This document shows, piece after piece, positions 6,799-12,162 of a DNA stretch of 12,162 nt (its first letter is position 1; each line of letters starts with the position of its first letter). The stretch covers positions 1 to 12,162 of the forward strand of contig PKWK01000044.1 in the NCBI GenBank assembly GCA_003133205.1. The letters run 5' to 3'. The notes below the pieces were generated by a model, which saw only the letters and a list, made by a program, of their open reading frames with translations, had not been told where the DNA came from and searched no databases. This DNA comes from Granulicella sp. Lineage in GTDB: Bacteria; Acidobacteriota; Terriglobia; Terriglobales; Acidobacteriaceae. Position numbers and translations under genes: made by a program.

Positions 6799-6971
6799 TT
6801 GACTTCATCCTCTTCGACATTGGCGAAGATTTTGACGAGATCATCCACCTTCAGCTTCTTGCTGTCGGCGAACAGGGGCCGCAACGCTTCAAGTTTCTGG
6901 GCGCTTACATCAGACGATTTTTCAAGCTCGGCGAGAAACTTTTCCCCGATCTGCTGATACAAGGTCGTCAT
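6795..6971 (-). CDS. small helical partner of the zinc-hook ATPase (58 aa)
   Basis: A 58-aa charged, helical protein (Y-Q-Q-I-G-E-K-F-L-A-E-L near the N-terminus, D-D-L-V-K-I-F near the C-terminus) whose last codons overlap the ATPase start as GTGA. Such overlap usually means coupled translation and a fixed stoichiometry, so it is probably a subunit, regulator or antidote of the ATPase. I chose ATG 6971 because the protein from there reads as a compact helical domain. An in-frame GTG at 7022 would add 17 residues, and neither start has a convincing ribosome site. In-frame TAG codons at 7043-7041 and further upstream limit the frame. No catalytic motif is visible and the function is unknown. 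It has no signal peptide. Confidence 0.75.
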   Translation of the reverse strand: MTTLYQQIGEKFLAELEKSSDVSAQKLEALRPLFADSKKLKVDDLVKIFANVEEDEVK

Positions 6972-7170
6972 ATCGAATAAGGCTTCCGCCACTCTTACAT
7001 GGCACTCAAATAGCGGAGTCACCCATTCTAGCTGCCCTTGCTAGAACTCGTCGTGTTGAAACTTGCGGCACGCCACGTTTGCCAATACATCCATCGCAAT
7101 TGCGGGAACTTGCTCCCGGATCGGTAACTACAGGTAGACCGCTTGCGGGATGTTCTGAAGCCAGCTAGGG

Positions 7171-8325
7171 TTAGTTCTGGGGCTCGCGGAGAGGGATTTG
7201 CTGGTCGATGGAGAACTCGACCTTGAGGCTTGCGCGGGCATAGCCGGTGCAGACTACCAACTTCTTGCGTGGGCCGGTGAACGCGTATTGGATATGGGCT
7301 ACGCCATCGGGATCGACCTTGGTGACGATAGGCGGGTTCGGATTGATGTCGCGGAGGTCGACGGCATCGATCCAGGACGAGGAAGCGGCAATAACTTTCT
7401 CGTGCATGGAGGGATCGAGGGGTAGGCGGATCTGGAGGTCGGGATTGGCGTTGATCCGATCGCAGGCAGCTTGGAAGCCGCCGATTACGTTATCCCGAGT
7501 GACTATCTGTTCCTGGAGAATGGGGTTGGCGCGGTATACGCGGTAAAAGAAGTCGTAGGCAGCGGATTTGCGATCGAGCGGCCGAACCAGGTTGAGGTGA
7601 TCCGTAGGAATCTCCTGTGGCGGCGTGGTGACATCGCAGCCGTAGGTGGCACTGAAGTAGCTGACCACGCGGGCATGGGTTCTGAGATAGCGTCCGAATG
7701 TGCTGTCGGGCATTGTGTCTTTGGATTCATACGCGCAGAACCGGTGAATGCCGTTTACGGAGTCGTGTGCTCGCCAGTTATCTTCGAGCTGGGTGAGGAA
7801 CTGATTATCGCTGGCATCGCTGAGGTCTCCGAGGAGCGGGTCTTTGTCGTAAAGGGAGGCGAGGCGGGCGAGTGGCGAGCCCTCGTGTGGCGTTCCATAG
7901 GAGACGATGAACTTGACCCGGGCCGCATCGGCGGGATGGCGCAGCAGCATCTCCTCGACGAGAATGCCGCCGAGACTATGGGCGATAATGACGACCTCGC
8001 GATGGTCCCATACGTGGTCCTGATTCAGACGGGTCCAGAGGATGTCGGCCAACTGCACGCTGGACATGGTGCCGTGAGATGAGGGAGTGGGATATGACGC
8101 AACGTCAACCTCGGAGTAAGCGAAGCGCGGGTCGGTGCGGACCATGTCCGGCCAGTAAGCGCCATTGGAAGCGCGGAAGGACTCAGGACTCCCGTGAAGA
8201 CCATGCACAAAGACGATGATCCTGGAGCGAGAACCCGGCTGCAGCTGTTGCGGACTGGCCTGAGAAAGGAGGGCGGAGGCGTGAAGCAGGAGGAACAGGG
8301 CGAACGGAACGAACTTGATTTTCAT
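7171..8325 (-). CDS. exported alpha/beta-hydrolase (lipase/esterase-like)
   Basis: A 384-aa serine hydrolase with a signal peptide: a basic start, a hydrophobic core at about 5-20 and probable cleavage after S-Q-A or A-S near 21-25, so it acts outside the cytoplasmic membrane. The alpha/beta-hydrolase core is clear: oxyanion-hole segment V-F-V-H-G-L-H-G (38-45), nucleophile S117 in A-H-S-L-G-G (115-120), then Y-G-T-P-H-E-G-S-P (143-151), typical of triglyceride-lipase and PGAP1-like enzymes. The catalytic His is probably H243 in T-D-H-L-N-L-V; the acid is uncertain (E200 or a nearby Asp). A C-terminal region of about 115 residues (270-384) is partly beta-rich and unassigned. The start at ATG 8325 has a very strong ribosome site (AGGAGGGG). 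It is divergent from the 249-aa gene and shows no obvious functional link to its neighbours. The substrate is unknown. Confidence 0.88.
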   Translation of the reverse strand: MKIKFVPFALFLLLHASALLSQASPQQLQPGSRSRIIVFVHGLHGSPESFRASNGAYWPDMVRTDPRFAYSEVDVASYPTPSSHGTMSSVQLADILWTRLNQDHVWDHREVVIIAHSLGGILVEEMLLRHPADAARVKFIVSYGTPHEGSPLARLASLYDKDPLLGDLSDASDNQFLTQLEDNWRAHDSVNGIHRFCAYESKDTMPDSTFGRYLRTHARVVSYFSATYGCDVTTPPQEIPTDHLNLVRPLDRKSAAYDFFYRVYRANPILQEQIVTRDNVIGGFQAACDRINANPDLQIRLPLDPSMHEKVIAASSSWIDAVDLRDINPNPPIVTKVDPDGVAHIQYAFTGPRKKLVVCTGYARASLKVEFSIDQQIPLREPQN

Positions 8326-8327
8326 AT

Positions 8328-8335
8328 CCCCTCCT
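8328..8335 (-). promoter_or_regulatory. strong ribosome binding site of the hydrolase gene
   Basis: AGGAGGGG on the minus strand, immediately before AT-ATG. It is the strongest Shine-Dalgarno match in the window and fixes the start at 8325, which also gives a proper signal peptide. Confidence 0.75.
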
Positions 8336-8348
8336 ACAATCTTATTCC

Positions 8349-8379
8349 TTCTGTTCAGAATTCAGCACAGAGGTGCTGA
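8349..8379. promoter_or_regulatory. two adjacent inverted repeats between divergent genes
   Basis: The 75-bp gap between the hydrolase gene (minus) and the 249-aa gene (plus) holds TTCTG-TT-CAGAA (8349-8360) and, one base later, TCAGCAC-AGAG-GTGCTGA (8362-8379), a 7-bp perfect stem. Their position between divergent starts suggests operators for a shared regulator or a leader hairpin. Promoter boxes are not clear in either direction. Confidence 0.45.
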
Positions 8380-8400
8380 TACGCTCCGGCTGGCGGCGTC

Positions 8401-9150
8401 GTGCGCGGAAAGCCAACGCTGACCCTGGCAGAGTTAGACACGAGGTTCCGCGCCTTCCTGCTGGCGAACCAAGGCCTGCAGCCACAGGCCTACACTATCG
8501 TCATGCCGGATTCCGAAGCCGCACGCCTCTACGCCAACAGTATGTCTCGGATTCGCCAACGGATCGGCTTGGTACAACAGGTGCTCAACCGCGAGATCGA
8601 GCTCGGTTCTGAGGCGTTCGACGCCGAACTCGTCTACTTGCAGCTGCGAAAAATCCTTGAAGAGATTGCGTTCTCGTCTCTTGCTGCGAACAAGGCGGAG
8701 TATTCGACGCTCCACGCCAACTTCGCGAAGCACTGGAAGGCTGAGAAGATCCTGCAAGTCTTAGAAGGTGTGAACGCGGACTTCTACCCTCAACCGCTCG
8801 ATGCACCCATCTCGGGCCAGGGCTTCCATCACTTTGATCTACTTACGTCCGACTTCCTCACGCGAGAAGAATTTGCCGTTCTGTATGACGCGTCCTCTGA
8901 AGTCTTGCACACGCGGAACCCCTATTCGCAGGAAGATCCAGTCATTCAGGCGAAGTACTCTGGCAATCAGTGGGTTTCACGCATTCAGCGGCTCCTGTCC
9001 TGGCATTCCGTGCACCTGCTGAGCGGCGAAGTCCTTATTGTCAATATCCCGTCAAACGGAGCGGTCCACGTTTATCCAGGATCGGTTGGAGTACCGCTAG
9101 ATCCGGCCAAAGCGGAAGAGAACCGGAAAAATGCGATCATGCACCGCTGA
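8401..9150 (+). CDS. hypothetical protein with HEPN/ACNase-like R-x3-E...H arrangement (249 aa)
   Basis: A 249-aa soluble, helical protein. An in-frame TGA at 8377-8379 means the earliest start is GTG 8401, which lacks a good ribosome site; the next Met is residue 35, so a shorter product is possible. The central helices contain L-R-K-I-L-E-E-I-A (R83, E87) followed by S-L-A-A-N-K-x-E-Y (93-101). About 80 residues later comes Y-D-A-S-S-E-V-L-H-T-R-N-P-Y (162-175, with H170). An R-x3-E helix plus a distal His in a helical domain resembles HEPN and anticodon-nuclease-like proteins, and the S-E-V-L-H-x-x-N-P segment recurs, as I recall, in uncharacterised bacterial proteins. The C-terminal 50 residues are partly beta (V-L-I-V-N-I-P). 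Enzymatic activity is not established. It stands alone, divergent from the hydrolase gene. Confidence 0.72.
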   Translation: MRGKPTLTLAELDTRFRAFLLANQGLQPQAYTIVMPDSEAARLYANSMSRIRQRIGLVQQVLNREIELGSEAFDAELVYLQLRKILEEIAFSSLAANKAEYSTLHANFAKHWKAEKILQVLEGVNADFYPQPLDAPISGQGFHHFDLLTSDFLTREEFAVLYDASSEVLHTRNPYSQEDPVIQAKYSGNQWVSRIQRLLSWHSVHLLSGEVLIVNIPSNGAVHVYPGSVGVPLDPAKAEENRKNAIMHR

Positions 9151-9246
9151 GTCGTCGGCCAACACTATGGTCAGCGTGTCGCCAAGGTACTACGTAGCTG
9201 ATTTTTCCAATGAGGCCCAAACCCAACATTGATACTGGTGGCAAAT

Positions 9247-9447
9247 TCACGTTGCCTGGAACTGAAGGGCTGAGAAGTGGGAGCATCTGGTTTTCGCAAG
9301 AGGCGTTCCGTCGGTCCATGATGCGATTCTCAACAGGTTGATGGCTGCTGCTGTGATGACGTGCTGCAGTTGGGTCTTAGGCAGACCGCGGTACCAACAG
9401 CCTCCCCGGACGGTCTGACGGGGGCCATGTTTTGTCGAGTGCCCTGA
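9247..9447 (-). pseudogene. remnant of an IS1182-like transposase (C-terminal end)
   Basis: Translating the minus strand from 9447 to the TGA at 9249-9247 gives 66 residues that read like the C-terminus of an IS1182-type DDE transposase: K-H-G-P-R, then W-Y-R-G-L-P-K-T-Q-L-Q-H-V, A-A-A-I-N-L-L-R-I-A-S-W, and T-R-C-S-H-F-S-A-L near the end. The Y-R-G-L-x-K-x-x-L-Q-H-V/A-A-x-N-L pattern is characteristic of that family. A TAG (9450-9448) closes the frame just upstream and the catalytic domain is absent, so this is a dead fragment. The rest of the roughly 360-bp stretch at 9151-9509 shows no other gene. Confidence 0.72.
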
Positions 9448-9509
9448 CTACTGGACTTTTCCGGGGGAAGTGAGACTATTCCAGTATGTCTAGGCTCTGA
9501 GGAGGGTTC

Positions 9510-9809
9510 GTGGGATTCTTCAAGAACATTAAGCTTGACGCTAATGCCAAGATGCTTAGGGATTACTTCGGGCGGATTAGAAGCGAGTATTCCTCCTGCA
9601 TAGTGGCGAATGTGCAGAGCGCGATTGGAGTCCCTCTCCCGCCAAATCGAAGGGTACTTGCAGGAGATGCAGATTTGTGTCTTAGAAGGCTCCAGTGCGT
9701 CATCGCGTTGATATTTACCTCTGAGAAGGGGTATGTATCCAACGGGCGTGACATGGAGGTTTTCTCAGAAGCTTTGATTCGTCGTAAGCGCGTGGTGTTC
9801 CCCTGTTGA
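9510..9809 (+). CDS. hypothetical protein, possibly truncated by IS66
   Basis: A 99-aa frame starting at GTG 9510 behind a strong ribosome site (GAGGAGGG, 3 nt spacing). I do not recognise the product. Residues 1-35 look helical (F-F-K-N-I-K-L-D, M-L-R-D-Y-F-G-R-I-R), and a hydrophobic Cys-containing helix (L-Q-C-V-I-A-L-I-F) lies at 61-69. It might be the N-terminal part of a longer protein: a GTAAGCG, the kind of sequence IS66 ends often begin with, occurs at 9784 inside codon 92. The last eight residues may therefore be encoded by the inserted element. Alternatively the gene is complete and the match is chance. Confidence 0.5.
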   Translation: MGFFKNIKLDANAKMLRDYFGRIRSEYSSCIVANVQSAIGVPLPPNRRVLAGDADLCLRRLQCVIALIFTSEKGYVSNGRDMEVFSEALIRRKRVVFPC

Positions 9810-9851
9810 CCGTGGGCCTGTGTTCGCGCTTGGGGATTACGACTGATCTCT

Positions 9852-9883
9852 GAAGTGTCCACTTATTTCTAAGTGGACACTTC
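9852..9883. terminator. 13-bp perfect hairpin after tnpC
   Basis: GAAGTGTCCACTT and its exact complement are separated by 6 nt (ATTTCT), ending 10 bp from the tnpC stop. A 13-bp stem between two convergent genes could stop transcription from both sides, though neither side carries a clear T-run. Alternatively it is a subterminal transposase-binding repeat of the IS. Each arm contains an imperfectly symmetric AAGTG-TC-CACTT, itself a small palindrome. Confidence 0.5.
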
Positions 9884-9892
9884 GAGAGTCGA

Positions 9893-11494
9893 TTAAGAGC
9901 GGTTGGAAGTCTCGGTACTGTCTTCGGCGACGAGGTTCCAGGGGAGCAGTTCGTCGATCCGGTTGACGGGATGTTCGGCGATGCGAGTCAGAACCTGGCG
10001 GAGATAGCGTTCCGGGTCCATCCCGTTGAGTTTGGCTGAGCCGACCAGCGAGTAGATTGCGGCAGCACGTTCGCCGCCGGAGTTCGAGCCAGCGAAAAGG
10101 TAGTTTTTGCGTCCGAGGGCTACGGCGCGAAGCGCCCGTTCGGCAGCCGAGTTGTCTATCTCCAGCAGTCCATCGTCAACATAGCGTGTGAGCGCACACC
10201 AGTGCGAGAGCGCGTAGCGGATCGCGCCCGCAGTCTCGCTCTTGGTGGACAATGAGCGAAGAGATTTTTCCAGCCAACTTCGCAACTCGTCGAGCAACGG
10301 CCTGGCGCGGGCCTGGCGAGTGGAGCAACGCAATTCGGCGGGCTTGCCGCGAACGTCTTCTTCGATGCCGTACAGAGCGCCTATGCGAGCGATGGCTCCA
10401 GTGGTGATGGGCGAAGCGTGAATCGCATGGATGTCGTGGAACTTGCGCCGGGCATGAGCCCAACAGGCGACTTCGTAAATGGAGCCGCGGTCGTAGAGAT
10501 GATGAAATCCTGCATAGGCATCGGCCTGCAGAGCACCCTGGAAGTTCTTCAGATGCAGTCTTGGATGCTCGCCCTTGCGATCCGGCGTGTAGGCAAACCA
10601 CACGGCGGGAGCAGTGTTCTCGCCTGCTGGCCGTTCGTCGCGAACATAGGTCCAGAGGCGACCGGTCTTGGTTTTTCCGTTGCCTGGAGCAAGCACTGGA
10701 ACGGGTGTGTCGTCGGCATGAATCTTCGTTGCCGACAAGACATGCTTGCGAACTGAATCAACCAGCGGAGCGAGTAACTCGCTGGCCGCCCCTACCCAAC
10801 CGGCCAGCGTGGAGCGATCCAGATCGACACCTTCACGAGCGTAGATCTCCGACTGGCGATACAGCGGGCAGTGGTCTGCGTACTTCGCGACCAGCACATG
10901 CGCGAGAAGCCCAGGACCGGCAAGGCCGCGTGCAATAGGGCGGGACGGCGCAGGCGCTTCGACGACGCGCTCGCAACCTGTGCAGGCGAACTTGGGTCGC
11001 ACATGGCGAATGACCTTGAAGTTAGCCGGGATGAACTCCAGTATCTCGGCTACGTCTTCTCCGAAGTTGCGCAACGCGCCGCCGCAATCGGGGCAGCAGT
11101 CGTACTCTGGATGATGGGTTACGACCTCGCGGGGCAGATGCTCTGGCAGCGGCTTGCGCGAGGGCCTGGACTTGGGCGCAGCCACAATCGGCTCTACGCG
11201 CACTTCAGCGGCGGCCTGCGCGGTCTGCAACTCTTCCAGGTGAAGTTCGAGTTGCTCAAGCTGGATGGATGCCTTCTCGCTCTTCGCGCCGAACACCATG
11301 CGGCGCAGCTTCTCGATGACCATCTTCAGATGTTCGATCTGCTGAATGTGCGAATGCAGTTCTTCGTGCTGTGCGGAGAGCGCCTCCTGATAGGAGGAAT
11401 ATGCTTCGCGTTGCTGCATGTGCTGCTCAACGATCAGCGACTTCAAGGCTTCGCGATCAAGTTGACCAAGGTCCGGCAGAGCAGCAGCAACCAT
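9893..11494 (-). CDS. tnpC: IS66 transposase TnpC
   Basis: A full-length IS66 DDE transposase: 533 aa from ATG 11494, or 546 from an in-frame GTG at 11533; neither start has a good ribosome site. I prefer ATG because family members start shortly before L-P-D-L-x-x-L. Using 546-aa numbering, a leucine-rich coiled coil (25-110) precedes a zinc-binding region (C147, C150, C184, C187). The catalytic core has H-A-D-D-T-P-V (D274/D275), L-Q-A-D-A-Y (D338) and [10 protein letters not shown] (E465), followed by the [10 protein letters not shown] segment. All three acidic residues are present. It catalyses strand transfer of the element with help from TnpA and TnpB. No frameshift was seen. Confidence 0.96.
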   Translation of the reverse strand: MVAAALPDLGQLDREALKSLIVEQHMQQREAYSSYQEALSAQHEELHSHIQQIEHLKMVIEKLRRMVFGAKSEKASIQLEQLELHLEELQTAQAAAEVRVEPIVAAPKSRPSRKPLPEHLPREVVTHHPEYDCCPDCGGALRNFGEDVAEILEFIPANFKVIRHVRPKFACTGCERVVEAPAPSRPIARGLAGPGLLAHVLVAKYADHCPLYRQSEIYAREGVDLDRSTLAGWVGAASELLAPLVDSVRKHVLSATKIHADDTPVPVLAPGNGKTKTGRLWTYVRDERPAGENTAPAVWFAYTPDRKGEHPRLHLKNFQGALQADAYAGFHHLYDRGSIYEVACWAHARRKFHDIHAIHASPITTGAIARIGALYGIEEDVRGKPAELRCSTRQARARPLLDELRSWLEKSLRSLSTKSETAGAIRYALSHWCALTRYVDDGLLEIDNSAAERALRAVALGRKNYLFAGSNSGGERAAAIYSLVGSAKLNGMDPERYLRQVLTRIAEHPVNRIDELLPWNLVAEDSTETSNRS

Positions 11495-11570
11495 GCCAAG
11501 AGTATGGCACAGAAGTAGAGAGGAAATATCCACAAAAGCCGCATGGACACAGGAGAATCACGCGTATCAC

Positions 11571-11918
11571 TTATACCGCCATCTGCGGCGTCCAGGTTCT
11601 CTGCGGCCTGCGCCAATCGATGCCTTCCATGAGCATGGAGAGCTGTGCCCGCGTCAGCGAGACCGTGCCTTCTGTAGCCTGTGGCCAGATGAAGCGCCCA
11701 CGTTCTAATCGCTTGGCGAACAGGCACAGGCCATCGCCATCGAACCACAGAAGCTTGATGGTATCGCCGCGCCGCCCGCGAAACACAAACACATGGCCTG
11801 AGAAGGGTTGCTGTTCGAGCACCGTCTGCACCTGCGCACTCAGCCCCTGAAAGCCGCGGCGCATATCGGTCACGCCGGCGGCGATCCATATCCTTGTTCC
11901 AGTCCGCAGCTCGATCAC
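11571..11918 (-). CDS. tnpB: IS66 accessory protein TnpB
   Basis: A 115-aa complete IS66 Orf2-type protein, unrelated to the IS200/IS605 TnpB nucleases. The family pattern is clear: M-R-x-G-F-x-G-L (19-26), G-H-V-F-V-F-R-G-R-R-G-D (41-52), K-L-L-W-F-D-G-D-G-L-C-L-F-x-K-R-L-E-x-G-R-F near 55-75, and a C-terminal L-x-x-L-M-E-G-I-D-W. The start is GTG 11918, overlapping the tnpA TGA as GTGA, so translation is probably coupled. It is needed with TnpA for efficient IS66 transposition; its exact biochemical role is not settled. Confidence 0.95.
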   Translation of the reverse strand: MIELRTGTRIWIAAGVTDMRRGFQGLSAQVQTVLEQQPFSGHVFVFRGRRGDTIKLLWFDGDGLCLFAKRLERGRFIWPQATEGTVSLTRAQLSMLMEGIDWRRPQRTWTPQMAV

Positions 11919-12162
11919 TTGCGCAGGCTCTCCAGAATCGTCTGCAGCAAAGCACGATCGGCACCGTGTTCAACGCTGATCGTTGCTCGTCCTGGCAACT
12001 CAATGTGGATGGCACCGGTTGGCGCTGCTGGCTCTGGATAGATCGGCGCAGACAACTCGACGCCAGCTCCACCCACATGCACTGGCAACATCAAGGCTGT
12101 GGCCGTCCCGGCTTCTACCAACTGACCGCTGCGATAATCTCGCCGCCACTTGAACACCTGGT
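11915..12162 (-). CDS. tnpA: IS66 accessory protein TnpA, partial (N-terminus outside window)
   Basis: The C-terminal 82 or so residues of the IS66 Orf1 protein. The frame runs off the window end; the first readable residues are Q-V-F-K-W-R-R-D-Y-R, the junction that follows the helix-turn-helix in this family, so the HTH itself lies beyond 12162. The GTG at 12157 is an internal Val codon, not the start. A variable Ala/Pro-rich middle leads to I-H-I-E-L-P-G-R-A-T-I-S-V near 50-62 and the usual end L-L-x-x-I-L-E-S-L. The stop overlaps tnpB. Confidence 0.9.
   Translation of the reverse strand, partial: QVFKWRRDYRSGQLVEAGTATALMLPVHVGGAGVELSAPIYPEPAAPTGAIHIELPGRATISVEHGADRALLQTILESLRK

Larger units (their letters stand above)
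9784..12162 (-). mobile_element. IS66-family insertion sequence (5' end outside the window)
   Basis: Three genes in the standard IS66 order on the minus strand, tnpA (cut by the window edge), tnpB and tnpC, with tnpA and tnpB overlapping by 4 nt. The left boundary is placed tentatively at the GTAAGCG of 9784, because IS66 ends commonly begin with GTAA; this gives a 109-bp tail after tnpC. The opposite terminal repeat and the 8-bp target duplication (GATTCGTC at 9776-9783 if the boundary is right) cannot be tested here. All visible genes look intact, so the copy may still be active. Confidence 0.8.

Noticed and set aside
7471..8082. 203-codon plus-strand frame antisense to the hydrolase
   Set aside because: The opposite strand encodes a well-defined lipase-like protein with a signal peptide and strong ribosome site.
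10871..11518. 215-codon plus-strand frame antisense to tnpC
   Set aside because: It is the mirror of a clear IS66 transposase with all catalytic residues.
1..12162. CRISPR array or tRNA genes
   Set aside because: No regularly spaced direct repeats and no cloverleaf with a T-loop consensus were seen on either strand.

Overview
The window looks like an accessory, defence-type island on a bacterial chromosome or large replicon. It is moderately GC-rich by eye, uses ATG, GTG and TTG starts with recognisable Shine-Dalgarno sites, and is packed with mobile-element pieces and poorly conserved genes. The protein flavour (HigA fused to an ImmA-type peptidase, small basic hypotheticals, IS66) recalls soil bacteria such as Acidobacteriota. 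That is an impression only; no rRNA or housekeeping gene fixes the taxon.

Layout: (a) 153-2128, minus strand, is a three-gene toxin-antitoxin-like operon: higB toxin, higA antitoxin fused to a zinc metallopeptidase, and a third conserved-looking protein. A 15-bp inverted repeat (2152-2166) lies next to its promoter. (b) 2194-3613, plus strand, holds a small basic protein and a 345-aa protein with a HEPN-like R-x4-H motif, separated by a perfect 20-bp palindrome. (c) 3802-4155, minus, is a 117-aa protein built of two RMF-like repeats. (d) 4348-6971, minus, is a translationally coupled pair: a 58-aa helical protein and an 816-aa SMC/Rad50-like ATPase. The ATPase has a zinc-hook CxxC, an R-x3-E/N-x3-H module resembling anticodon-nuclease or HEPN effectors, and a C-terminal zinc ribbon. 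This pair is the best candidate for an undescribed defence system. (e) 7171-8325, minus, is an exported serine lipase/esterase-like hydrolase. Divergent from it, 8401-9150 (plus) encodes a second stand-alone protein with an R-x3-E...H arrangement. (f) 9247-9447, minus, is a decayed 3' end of an IS1182-like transposase. (g) 9510-9809, plus, is a small gene that may be cut by the next element. (h) From about 9784 to the window end lies an IS66-family element on the minus strand: tnpC and tnpB complete, tnpA cut by the window edge.

How it fits together: the HigBA module can act as an addiction or stress-response system. The ATPase pair looks like a sensor-effector machine of the RloC/PrrC or Rad50-nuclease style. 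Two further HEPN-like proteins lie close by. A concentration of putative RNA-targeting effectors beside a toxin-antitoxin module and transposons is typical of defence islands. Assignments to HEPN rest on short motifs and predicted helical character, not on any search.
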